From an uncultured Eubacteriales bacterium (lineage in GTDB: Bacteria; Bacillota; Clostridia; Oscillospirales; Acutalibacteraceae), in contig CAKSYX010000016.1 of the NCBI GenBank assembly GCA_934525065.1, positions 1-36,905 on the forward strand: 36,905 bases of DNA, read 5' to 3'. Shown here piece after piece: positions 9,677 through 17,196 of this stretch; position 1 is the stretch's first letter, and each line of letters opens with the position of its first letter. The position numbers and the translations under genes were made by a program. The notes under the pieces were generated by a model. That model saw nothing but the letters and a program-made list of their open reading frames with translations, searched no databases and was not told the DNA's origin.

Positions 9677-9790
9677 TTTCACATGCCACCATTTCTTTAA
9701 TAAATTTTTACAGTCTTACTTTTTGAGTATACAACATTCAAAACAAGCATTTGTTAACATACCGTTAATTTTTTCACAATATCTTCAATA

Positions 9791-9810
9791 AAGTGAGCGG
9801 ACGTTCACTT
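9791..9810. promoter_or_regulatory. TetR-type operator palindrome in the divergent intergenic region
   Basis: AAGTGA (9791-9796) and TCACTT (9805-9810) are perfect inverted half-sites around GCGGACGT. The layout resembles TetR-family operators with GTGAACG half-sites. No tetR-like gene is in the window, so the binding protein is unknown. The rest of 9677-9950 is AT-rich intergenic sequence with no gene. Confidence 0.5.
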
Positions 9811-9950
9811 GGGAATCGGAGTATATTTTGTTTTTCCGTCACAAAAGTTCTGTTTTCTTTTTTTGACTGAAAAATCACCAAAACATTTCACGATGATTTG
9901 TCTAATTTTAACAAGAATCAGTTTCGGTTCAAGATTTTTTATGCGTGATA

Positions 9951-9979
9951 TTGACAAAGGATTTTGTTAATGATAAATT
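9951..9979 (+). promoter_or_regulatory. Sigma-A promoter of the ROK-type regulator
   Basis: TTGACA (9951-9956), a 17-base spacer and TAAATT (9974-9979). The predicted transcript start is near 9986, a short leader before the GTG at 10013. Confidence 0.75.
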
Positions 9980-10012
9980 GAGGCTGAAATTGCGGTGAAT
10001 GGGGGCTCATCT

Positions 10013-11002
10013 GTGAAAGCTAACTCCGATATGTTTTCAATCAAGCTTGCAAATTACAGATGCGTCTGGAATTATATCCACAACAGCAAGGTCGTCACGA
10101 TTCCGCAGATTTCAAAGAACACCGGACTGAGCCTGCCCACTGTAACAAAAGCTATTGACTTCAGTCTCGGCGAGGGCATACTCTGCGAAGCCGGCCTTTT
10201 CGGCGGCGAACGCGGAAGGAAGGCGAAGGCCTATTCCCTCAACCCGGACTACGCTCATTTTGTGCTGGTCTATATTTCAGACAAAAAGCTCTCCTTTGAG
10301 GTTCACAGCTTTCTCAGCACCGTTTTGAAAAAGGGCACTGTTGAAATCAAAAACAAAAATTTCCTCACCCCTCTTGACCTGCTGCTTGAAAAGCTTATTT
10401 CCGAAGACGGCGCTGTCAAAATGATTGGCATTGCCTTTCCGGGCAATATCCGAAGCGGAACGATCAAAGCCTCGCAGGATTTCAACTTTGCCGTTGGTTT
10501 CAACCTCAAAACGCATATTTCAGACAGATTTTCCCTGCCATGCTTTGTTGAAAACGTCCTCAATGTTGCGGTTTCCTCAAGGCTTTTCGGAATGGAAGAA
10601 AGAGCAAAGGTCATTTCCGTTGCTTTCCGCTTCGGAAACGGCGGCTGCCGCGCAGGCATTGTGATTGACGGTGAGCTGCTGAAGGGCGCAGGCTGTTGCA
10701 GCGGAACGCTTTCAAACATGTCCGTCAGGTGTAAAGACTCCAACGAAGAAGAGCGTTATGCCGAGCTTCTTCGCTCCGTCTGTGCTCTGCTTGACCCGAA
10801 TGAGGTCATGCTTTATCCCGACGGTTCAAACGCAAAACGAGTGGTAGCCCTTGCGTTTGAAGCCTTTGGCGAACAGGACGTTCCGCGCCTTGAAGAAAGA
10901 GATTTTGAAAAGGATGTATTTATCGGATTTATGGTCATTTGCAAAAAAGAGCTGTTGAATCCCGAACACCCCGGTTCGGTTCTCGGCCTTGATATTAAAT
11001 GA
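10013..11002 (+). CDS. ROK-family transcriptional regulator with a degenerate sugar-kinase domain
   Basis: The product is 329 aa. Residues about 15-70 form a winged helix-turn-helix (VVTIPQISKNTGLSLPTVTKAI), followed by GERGRKAKAYSLNPDYAHFV, which matches the ROK repressor linker (GRKP-x-Y-x-L-N-P). The ROK fold continues but the ATP-binding DxGxT signature and the zinc-binding GHx(n)CxCGxxGC motif are absent. It is therefore probably a DNA-binding sensor and not a kinase. The GTG at 10013 is chosen because GGGGG lies 7 bases upstream; a GTG at 9995 would add six residues. It probably controls the divergent SDR gene, itself, or the downstream exported-protein gene. The ligand cannot be predicted. 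Confidence 0.75.
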   Translation: MKANSDMFSIKLANYRCVWNYIHNSKVVTIPQISKNTGLSLPTVTKAIDFSLGEGILCEAGLFGGERGRKAKAYSLNPDYAHFVLVYISDKKLSFEVHSFLSTVLKKGTVEIKNKNFLTPLDLLLEKLISEDGAVKMIGIAFPGNIRSGTIKASQDFNFAVGFNLKTHISDRFSLPCFVENVLNVAVSSRLFGMEERAKVISVAFRFGNGGCRAGIVIDGELLKGAGCCSGTLSNMSVRCKDSNEEERYAELLRSVCALLDPNEVMLYPDGSNAKRVVALAFEAFGEQDVPRLEERDFEKDVFIGFMVICKKELLNPEHPGSVLGLDIK

Positions 11003-11064
11003 ATAACGCCGCTTCGGCTGCTAAAAAACGGAAATCTCGGGTTTCCGTAAAATTTAAATCAAAT

Positions 11065-11094
11065 AATAAAGAGCCTTTATAAATGGCTTTTATT
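11065..11094 (+). terminator. Probable terminator after the ROK regulator
   Basis: AATAAAGAGCC (11065-11075) pairs, with a one-base bulge, with GGCTTTTATT (11085-11094), giving a weak AT-rich terminator. A second small stem (ACGGAAA/TTTCCGT, 11028-11048) precedes it and has its T-run only on the minus strand. Confidence 0.5.
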
Positions 11095-11197
11095 ATAAAC
11101 GCATATGCAAGGAGGAATCTATCAAAGAAGTTTAATATTCGCCTTGATTTTTTGTGTTCAAAATCAATCCAAACCAATTTCAGAAAGGAAAAATGTG

Positions 11198-13642
11198 ATG
11201 AAAAAGACCAAACTCATAAGCCTGTTTCTTGCGGTCATAATGCTGTTCACCTGCTTCACCGCCGCATTCCCCGCCTTTGCGTCAGACTCTAACGTCAAAA
11301 ATGCACAAACGCTGATTGACGCGGTCAAGGGAAAAATCAATGCTGAAAATGCAAGACCTCAGGCCGTTGAAAAATATGAAAAAGCCCTTCAAGCTTTCAA
11401 TGTGCTTTCAGACAGCGAAAGAGACAATTTTGACGTTGTTTCCTTCGGAAAACTGCTTAACGCTGTTTACAGCCGTGAGATCTATCTCTGGAAGGTTGAA
11501 AACAATTCAACCGGCACAACAAACGCAAAAAAAGCCGTCCATGAAAGAGCACTTAAAGCCCTCAAAATGCCGTCATTTGTTGAAGAAGCGATTTCCCTTT
11601 ATACCGCTGCAAACAGCATCAAGGATGCAAAAGACGTTGATTCTTTCCTCACTCTTCTAAAGTCATCAAGCAGCAATTCAATCGTTCTTGCCGGCTGCTA
11701 CAACAAAACCTATAAATATTTCGATAAAAAAGCCGGCGATAAGGACGGCGGAAAGCTCCTTGACCTCGCAGCAGAAAAAATCTCTGCCGTAACAATGAAT
11801 GCAGACAAAGCCAACAAGCCCGTTCAGCCGAAGAGCGTTTCAAAGCCGAATGCTAAAAAATATCCCGGCGGAGAAACCGACCCGGGCTACATTGCCGATT
11901 ATCAGAAGTATCTCGATTACAAAAAGGCTTTCGTCGAATATACCGCAGACAGATATAAATTTGAGGCGGAAAAGCATTACTTCTCTGCGCTTAAAGCAAT
12001 GGCCGAAGCCAATGCCGAAGCCGAGTGTGCCTATAAAGCAGCAGTCCTCTCACTTGAAACCATGCGCAACTTCAGCCAAACCGGCAACATCAAGGCTGCC
12101 GATTCCTTCCTTGAATTTTATAACAGACTTTCCGATGCTCAGAAAACTTGGCTCGATGCTCTTGACAACTATGCATACGCCGAATTGAAGGTCACTGACG
12201 AAAGCAGCATCGGCAAGGAATACGGAACAAACAATTACAGAGTCAGCGACATGGTCGCCTTCTGTGCCGAGCTCGACCGCTTCCCGGCTCTTGCCGAGTT
12301 TGAAGCTGTTGTTGAAGGCCTCCCTGCTCCTTATACCAACGCTGATATCGACGTTGCCAAAAAGGCTTATAAGGCTGTTCCTGCACCGTTCACCGGCTAT
12401 ATTCCAGCCAAAACAAACGAAAAGTACAAAGCGATTCTCGCTTCGGCAGACAAGGACGTTCCCTCAGCCGAAGAACCCGACCTCGGCGAATACAAAACAA
12501 CCGAGGTCTCATATAAGAACATCTCGGAGGATGACGCTTCAATGCTTGCCGACGTTCTCGTTGACCTCGTTCTCAACGCTGCCGGCGTTTCAAATGCAGA
12601 AGAACTCGTTAGCACAAAGGTTCTCACAAACAAAACCGTTGTCTCCCTTGCAGGCTGGCTCTTCCCCATGCTTGAGGAGCTTACGGACGGATTTGTGTTC
12701 ATTACTCCCGATTCTCTTTCAAACAATTTGAAGGAAGAACAGTTTGCCGGTGCGGCCGCTGCGCTCAAGGCAGCCTATAACGATTGGGAAAGCATAAAAA
12801 TCAAAAGCGGCGATTTCGGCTTTGAAGACGGAGACGCCGAGGGATTTCTCGATGCCGCGGCGGCAATGCTCAGAGGTGCTTCCCTTCTCCACAGCGGAAT
12901 CAGCCTTGAAAACAAGAAGAATGCTTCAAAGGGAATTTACTACGGCGGTTATGAAGATCTTATTGAAATCTTTGAAATTCTCGACCTTAGCGGAATCATG
13001 ACCTCCGAGGAGTACACCGCATACGTCAAGGAGGCCGAAAACACAAGCGATGCAAAATTCAGGGCTATCCTCGTTCCGGTTGTCAATCTTCTCGTTGACT
13101 TTGGAAAAGACCCGGTGGGCGTTATCAATGACGTACTTCCAAAGGTTGCCTATGCAATCGACAGCGGCATCATTGACACTAACATCAACAGTCTCATTAA
13201 CAAGTTCTCGCTTTTCGGACTTACAATTCCCAATGTTGACCTCTCCACCGCAGGTCTATATGGCATTCTGAACAGCAAGTTCCTCACTCCGAAGGGCATC
13301 ATGCTTTCCAAAGAAACCTTCAGCGAACTCATCAAAAAGCTTTCAGGCTGCGGAAAGGCCGTTTCAAAGCCGAGCCAGCAGAGCGACAAGGAATATCGTC
13401 TTGCAATCGAATCAGACAAAGCAAAGTCGGCCGTTGTTCTCATCGCTTTTGTCCTTGACACCGCAGCCGCCAACCATGAGCTTGTCTCTTCACTTTTAGA
13501 CATGGCGAACATCAATCCCCTTCTCAAGGTTGCCCTCACTCTCGCAATCAGCGCTTCCGCAACCTTTATTCCCAGGCGCGTAATCTTCCCGCTCATCTCG
13601 CTGTTCGTTTATCTTGCAAGAATCTTTGCAATATTTATGTAA
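11198..13642 (+). CDS. Exported protein (814 aa) sharing the helical module of the giant protein
   Basis: The start at 11198 gives a textbook Sec signal peptide (MKKTKLISLFLAV...FPAFA-S, cleavage after about residue 28) with AAAGGA upstream; the longer in-frame start at 11105 would bury it. Residues 30-430 are Lys/Ala-rich and helical. Residues about 440-790 match the repeat unit of the 2448-aa protein: GFEDGDAEGF (about 545), a DLIEIFEILDLSGI segment in place of PLLEALGC, DPVGVINDVLPKVAYAI (about 637), DLSTAGLYGIL, and KAKSAVVLIAFVLD. The last 25 residues after FIPRR are hydrophobic, suggesting a C-terminal membrane anchor. No named family is recognised. The two genes converge on the SDR/ROK pair and probably encode partners or paralogues of one surface system; this is an inference. 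Confidence 0.85.
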   Translation: MKKTKLISLFLAVIMLFTCFTAAFPAFASDSNVKNAQTLIDAVKGKINAENARPQAVEKYEKALQAFNVLSDSERDNFDVVSFGKLLNAVYSREIYLWKVENNSTGTTNAKKAVHERALKALKMPSFVEEAISLYTAANSIKDAKDVDSFLTLLKSSSSNSIVLAGCYNKTYKYFDKKAGDKDGGKLLDLAAEKISAVTMNADKANKPVQPKSVSKPNAKKYPGGETDPGYIADYQKYLDYKKAFVEYTADRYKFEAEKHYFSALKAMAEANAEAECAYKAAVLSLETMRNFSQTGNIKAADSFLEFYNRLSDAQKTWLDALDNYAYAELKVTDESSIGKEYGTNNYRVSDMVAFCAELDRFPALAEFEAVVEGLPAPYTNADIDVAKKAYKAVPAPFTGYIPAKTNEKYKAILASADKDVPSAEEPDLGEYKTTEVSYKNISEDDASMLADVLVDLVLNAAGVSNAEELVSTKVLTNKTVVSLAGWLFPMLEELTDGFVFITPDSLSNNLKEEQFAGAAAALKAAYNDWESIKIKSGDFGFEDGDAEGFLDAAAAMLRGASLLHSGISLENKKNASKGIYYGGYEDLIEIFEILDLSGIMTSEEYTAYVKEAENTSDAKFRAILVPVVNLLVDFGKDPVGVINDVLPKVAYAIDSGIIDTNINSLINKFSLFGLTIPNVDLSTAGLYGILNSKFLTPKGIMLSKETFSELIKKLSGCGKAVSKPSQQSDKEYRLAIESDKAKSAVVLIAFVLDTAAANHELVSSLLDMANINPLLKVALTLAISASATFIPRRVIFPLISLFVYLARIFAIFM

Positions 13643-13662
13643 CAAACAAATAGCTTAATCGA

Positions 13663-13703
13663 AAGGGGCTGTCGCTTCATTCCTGCGACAGCCCCTTCTT
13701 TTA
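13663..13703 (+). terminator. Strong Rho-independent terminator after the 814-aa protein gene
   Basis: AAGGGGCTGTCGC (13663-13675) and GCGACAGCCCCTT (13685-13697) form a perfect 13-bp stem with a 9-base loop, followed by CTTTTA. Confidence 0.9.
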
Positions 13704-13783
13704 AAGCGAACAGTGGCAGCTCCCCGTATGCAACAAATTCAAAACTTTGCCATACTCGGGCAGTCCACGCACCAAAGCGCAAC

Positions 13784-13812
13784 AAAAAAGCCGTCCCTTT
13801 AGGGTGGCTCAG
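13784..13812 (-). terminator. Terminator of the rplJ-rplL transcript (left arm of the folded element)
   Basis: On the minus strand, AGCCACCCT and AGGGACGGCT form an imperfect stem closed by AGCC/GGCT and followed by TTTTTT. It is the first good minus-strand terminator after rplL. Confidence 0.6.
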
Positions 13813-14041
13813 CAAGGGATTTAATAGGTTTTAATCAGATCTTTTTCGCTAATACTTCACGAAAAAATATCTGAATTAAAACTGCTTCGCACCTTAAACT
13901 TAATTATTTTTGATGCAGAGCAAGGCACAAATGCGCAGGAATCCTGACGGATTTCAAGCATTTTAACGATGCTATGCGCGAAAAGAATTAGTTTAAGGCT
14001 GTTAAATCTCTTGTTGAGCCACCCTTTTGGAACGGCTTTTT
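13784..14041. mobile_element. MITE-like 258-bp folded element between convergent genes
   Basis: About 40-bp imperfect terminal inverted repeats (13784-13824 and 14002-14041) enclose two further inverted pairs: 13828-13848 with 13860-13882, and 13892-13905 with 13986-13998. The element can therefore fold into a three-way junction. No coding capacity is seen. Each terminal arm also forms an outward-pointing terminator. No clear target-site duplication is visible. Bases 13704-13783 show nothing recognisable. Confidence 0.55.
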
Positions 14042-14056
14042 AAGCTTTCAAATAAC

Positions 14057-14428
14057 TTATTTAAGGGTTGCCTTTGCGCCGGCTTCTTCAAGCTTAGCCT
14101 TAGCAGCTTCAGCGTCGTCCTTGCTCATAGCTTCCTTAATTACCTTCGGAGCGCCGTCAACGGCTTCCTTAGCTTCCTTAAGACCAAGACCGGTAAGCTC
14201 ACGAACAGCCTTGATAACAGCAATCTTGTTGGCACCGATTTCGGTAAGTTCAAGGTCAAACTCTGTTTTCTCTTCAGCAGCGGCAGCAGCCTCAACGGGG
14301 CCGGCAGCAACAACAGCAGCAGCAGCGGAAACGCCGAATTCGTCCTCAACAGCGTGAACGAGCTCTGAAAGCTCAAGAACAGTCAGGGTCTTCAGAGTGT
14401 CAATGATAGCAGTAATTTTTTCTGACAT
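14057..14428 (-). CDS. rplL: 50S ribosomal protein L7/L12
   Basis: The product is 123 aa, the normal length. It has the N-terminal dimerisation region (MSEKITAIIDTLKTLTVLEL), an Ala/Gly-rich hinge (VVAAGPVEAAAAAEE, about residues 40-54) and the conserved C-terminal domain that recruits translation factors (AVIKAVRELTGLGLKEAKEA). It forms the L10(L12) stalk of the large subunit. GGAGG lies upstream of the ATG at 14428. It is the last gene of the cluster on this strand, 41 bases after rplJ. The usual rpoB-rpoC pair does not follow; the folded element and a convergent exported-protein gene lie downstream instead. Confidence 0.97.
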   Translation of the reverse strand: MSEKITAIIDTLKTLTVLELSELVHAVEDEFGVSAAAAVVAAGPVEAAAAAEEKTEFDLELTEIGANKIAVIKAVRELTGLGLKEAKEAVDGAPKVIKEAMSKDDAEAAKAKLEEAGAKATLK

Positions 14429-14469
14429 GGTAATTATACCTCCAATTTGTTAATAATAAGAAATTCAGC

Positions 14470-15009
14470 TTATTCCTCTGCAGGAGCTTCAGCAGCTTCT
14501 TCTGCGGGAGCAGCCTCGCCGTCCTTGTCAACAATAGCCTGAACGGCACGGGCGAATGCGGAAATCGGAGCCTGGAAAGCACCGAGAACCTGGGCAAGAA
14601 GAACTTCGCGTGAGGGAAGTTTTGCAAGTCCGGTAATTTTTGCGACGTCGATAACATCCTTGTCAATGAAGCCGTTTTTGACCTCAAAGCCGTTGTGCGT
14701 GTCAGCAAACTTGCAAAGAATGCGGGCAGCGGCAACGTAATCATCTGCACTGGTTGCGATGGCGGTGGTTCCGTCAAGAACGGACTCAAGGCCATTCAGT
14801 TCTGTTTCTTTGATAGCAAGACGAAGAAGAGTGTTCTTAACAACCGTGTATTCAACGCCTGCTTCGCGGAGTTCCTTACGAAGAGCAGTATCATCGGTAA
14901 CGGTAATGCCCTTGTAATCAACGATAACGCCTGCACAGGCGGCGTTGAGTCGGGCAACAAGGCCTTCAACGATCTGCTTTTTCTGTTCCAAAACTTTTGC
15001 GCTCGGCAA
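14470..15009 (-). CDS. rplJ: 50S ribosomal protein L10
   Basis: The product is 179 aa. The N-terminal rRNA-binding domain begins with VLEQKKQIVEGLVARLN and contains DYKGITVTDDTALRKELREAGVEY; a C-terminal helix that binds L7/L12 dimers ends in a short Ala/Glu/Pro-rich tail. The start is a TTG at 15009 with AGGAGGTG 8 bases upstream, a weak start codon compensated by a strong ribosome binding site. It has its own promoter and a long leader with an intrinsic terminator, the arrangement by which L10 or the L10-L12 complex autoregulates this operon in Firmicutes. Confidence 0.97.
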   Translation of the reverse strand: MPSAKVLEQKKQIVEGLVARLNAACAGVIVDYKGITVTDDTALRKELREAGVEYTVVKNTLLRLAIKETELNGLESVLDGTTAIATSADDYVAAARILCKFADTHNGFEVKNGFIDKDVIDVAKITGLAKLPSREVLLAQVLGAFQAPISAFARAVQAIVDKDGEAAPAEEAAEAPAEE

Positions 15010-15198
15010 GATGAATTCACCTCCTGAAAAAAATTGTTTTCAGCCGTATCCCTTTATGATAAAAACAGCGTCCTTCCGCGGAAAGCCGAGAAAGGACGCA
15101 ACATAAACATCAATCAAAAATTGAACTTATGCTGATTATCCTCGGCAGGCGGCAAAAAAGCCTTTAAGAAAATCACCTGCTGTCTTAGGGGCGACAGC
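15010..15198 (-). ncRNA. L10-leader-type 5' UTR with attenuator
   Basis: The leader runs about 190 bases from the predicted start near 15198 to the TTG of rplJ. It contains an intrinsic terminator with stem GCGTCCTT/AAGGACGC (15068-15099), followed on the minus strand by TGTTTTT. The position and form match the ribosomal protein L10 leader family of Firmicutes; the L10-binding motif itself was not verified. Confidence 0.7.
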
Positions 15199-15204
15199 TT
15201 GAAT

Positions 15205-15233
15205 AGTATACTCCACAAATTGCTTTGTGTCAA
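15205..15233 (-). promoter_or_regulatory. Sigma-A promoter of rplJ-rplL
   Basis: On the minus strand, TTGACA (15228-15233), a 17-base spacer and TATACT (15205-15210). It lies just after the rplA stop codon, so rplJL is at least partly transcribed on its own. Confidence 0.85.
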
Positions 15234-15257
15234 GTATCAAATTAAAAATTGTTCAAA

Positions 15258-15968
15258 TCAGCCCTGAGAAGCGGTTGAACCGACCTTGTTCGGGTTGATG
15301 CGAACGCCCGGGCCCATCGTTGCGGAAACAACGCAGGAGCGGATGTACTGACCCTTTGCAGCGGCGGGCTTAGCCTTGATGATTGCGTCAAGAAGAGTCG
15401 TGAAGTTTTCAAGAAGCTTTTCCTGACCGAAGGAAGCCTTGCCGATGGGGCAGTGAATGATGTTGGTTTTGTCAAGACGGTACTCAATCTTACCGGCCTT
15501 AGCTTCGGTAACAGCCTGAGCTACGTTCGGAGTAACGGTACCTGCCTTGGGAGAAGGCATAAGTCCGCGCGGACCGAGGATTTTACCGAGACGACCTACA
15601 AGACCCATCATGTTGGGTGCTGCAATTGCAACGTCAAATTCCATCCAGCCCTCGCCCTGAATCCTTGCAACAAGGTCTTCAGCGCCGACAACCTCTGCGC
15701 CTGCGGCTTCTGCAGCCTTTGCGTCGTCACCCTTTGCAAAAACGGCAACACGGACAGTCTTGCCGGTTCCGTTCGGGAGAACAACAGCACCGCGAACCTG
15801 CTGGTCAGCGTGACGTGAGTCAACGCCGAGGCGGATATGCGCTTCAACGGTTTCATCAAATTTTGCGGTTGCGGTCTTTACTGTGAGTTCGAGAGCATCC
15901 GCAGGATCATAAAGTGTTGCTCTGTCAAAAAGCTTTGAGCTTTCGACATACTTTTTTCCATGTTTCAT
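15258..15968 (-). CDS. rplA: 50S ribosomal protein L1
   Basis: The product is 236 aa, the usual length. It begins MKHGKKYVESSKLFD and contains the L1 signatures VVLPNGTGKTVRVAVFA and the MGLVGRLGKILGPRGLMPSPK segment that contacts rRNA. L1 forms the L1 stalk of the large subunit and represses translation of its own operon by binding mRNA. AGGAGGAAG lies upstream of the ATG at 15968, and the gene is 56 bases after rplK. It ends in NPNKVGSTASQG with no unusual extension. Confidence 0.97.
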   Translation of the reverse strand: MKHGKKYVESSKLFDRATLYDPADALELTVKTATAKFDETVEAHIRLGVDSRHADQQVRGAVVLPNGTGKTVRVAVFAKGDDAKAAEAAGAEVVGAEDLVARIQGEGWMEFDVAIAAPNMMGLVGRLGKILGPRGLMPSPKAGTVTPNVAQAVTEAKAGKIEYRLDKTNIIHCPIGKASFGQEKLLENFTTLLDAIIKAKPAAAKGQYIRSCVVSATMGPGVRINPNKVGSTASQG

Positions 15969-16024
15969 AAATTTCTTCCTCCTATAGAGTGGTTAATCGG
16001 ATTTTTCCTCCCACCCGGAAGCAT

Positions 16025-16450
16025 TTAGTCAGCGACTACAATGCCCATGCTGCGAGCAGTTCCGGCTATCATACTCATAGCGCTTTCAATGCTTGCGGCG
16101 TTCAAATCGGGCATTTTCTGCTCTGCGATCTTTCTAACCTGCTCACCGGTAATTGTTGCAACCTTCGTTCTGTTCGGAACGCCTGAACCGCTTTCGATTC
16201 CGCACGCCTTCTTGATGAGAACGGCGGCCGGCGGAGTCTTTGTTACGAATGAGAACGTGTGGTCAGCATAAACAGTAATGACAACGGGGATGATGAGACC
16301 GATGTCATTCTTTGTGCGCTCGTTGAATTCCTTTGTGAAAGCCATGATGTTAACGCCGTGCTGACCGAGAGCCGGTCCAACGGGCGGCGCCGGAGTGGCC
16401 TTACCTGCGGGAATCTGGAGCTTGATTAAGCCTACAACCTTTTGAGCCAT
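16025..16450 (-). CDS. rplK: 50S ribosomal protein L11
   Basis: The product is 141 aa. The true start is at 16450, giving MAQKVVGLIKLQIPAGKATP with GGAGGTG upstream; an in-frame start 93 bases earlier would add 31 residues unrelated to L11. The N-terminal domain has PPVGPALGQHGVNIMAFTKEFN, and the C-terminal rRNA-binding domain ends in IAGTARSMGIVV. L11 lies at the GTPase-associated centre and is needed for RelA-type stringent sensing. It is co-transcribed with nusG and rplA; a conserved leader structure precedes it. Confidence 0.97.
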   Translation of the reverse strand: MAQKVVGLIKLQIPAGKATPAPPVGPALGQHGVNIMAFTKEFNERTKNDIGLIIPVVITVYADHTFSFVTKTPPAAVLIKKACGIESGSGVPNRTKVATITGEQVRKIAEQKMPDLNAASIESAMSMIAGTARSMGIVVAD

Positions 16451-16473
16451 TTTTCTTGCACCTCCAAATATAT

Positions 16474-16536
16474 GTGGTTGATGGCGACTTGCATAAGTTT
16501 TGCAAAGTCTCCCACAGGGAACGAAAGAACGTTCCC
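16474..16536 (-). promoter_or_regulatory. rplK leader structure
   Basis: In the nusG-rplK gap, the mRNA has GTGGGAG (near 16510-16515) paired at a distance with CAACCAC (near 16474-16479). A second hairpin, GGGAACG/CGTTCCC (16517-16536), lies just upstream. A GUGGGAG...CCAC pairing upstream of rplK is common in bacteria; a regulatory role in L1/L11 expression is inferred. Confidence 0.45.
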
Positions 16537-16576
16537 TCGTCATAATTAAACGGCAGAGCCGAAAATTATCACATTT

Positions 16577-17146
16577 TTAGTCGAACGCGACCTCAATCTG
16601 GTCGAGCTCAAGCTCAACGGGAGTCTCCCTGCCGAGCATTGAAATCATTACGACAACGACCTGCTTTGTCAGGTCAATGCTGTCAACAACGCCGCTGTAA
16701 CCGTCAAACGGACCGCTGAGGATGTTGACAAGATCGCCAACCTTGTAGTTGACCTCAATGGACCTTTGTTCAATTCCGAACCTTGCGACCTCGTCGTCAG
16801 TGAGCGGAACCGGCTTGCTTCCCGGGCCGACAAAGCCCGTCACGCCGCGTGTGTTGCGGATAACGTACCATGCCTCATCGGTCATTGTCAGCTCTTCGTC
16901 TTCAAACTCATTGCGCTTTCTGTAAGAGCAGGCAACCTTGACCATAACATAGCCGGGGAAAAGCTTGCGTTCAACCTCTTTTTTCTTGTCGTCCTTGATT
17001 TCCGTGACCAGCTCTGTCGGAATTCTTACCTCAAAGATCTGGTCTTGCATTTTACGGTTTTCAACAACCGTTTCGATGTTCGAGGCCACTTTGTTTTCGT
17101 AGCCCGAATAGGTGTGCACAACAAACCATCTGGCGTTATCAGCCAT
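16577..17146 (-). CDS. nusG: Transcription termination/antitermination factor NusG
   Basis: The product is 189 aa. The N-terminal NGN domain begins ARWFVVHTYSGYENKVASNI and contains the signature LFPGYVMVKV (about residues 63-72). The KOW domain (about 138-170) has VGDLVNILSGPFDGYSGVVD. NusG binds the RNA polymerase clamp and modulates pausing and termination. GGGAGGTG lies upstream of the ATG at 17146. It sits between secE and rplK in the standard order. Confidence 0.97.
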   Translation of the reverse strand: MADNARWFVVHTYSGYENKVASNIETVVENRKMQDQIFEVRIPTELVTEIKDDKKKEVERKLFPGYVMVKVACSYRKRNEFEDEELTMTDEAWYVIRNTRGVTGFVGPGSKPVPLTDDEVARFGIEQRSIEVNYKVGDLVNILSGPFDGYSGVVDSIDLTKQVVVVMISMLGRETPVELELDQIEVAFD

Positions 17147-17196
17147 CGTTACACCTCCCGTGGAGCCGGATAAATTTCTGCCAAGACCCGAAAAGC

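Noticed and set aside
14695..15027. Plus-strand open frame over rplJ
   Set aside because: It is antisense to a certain L10 gene and has no ribosome site or promoter.
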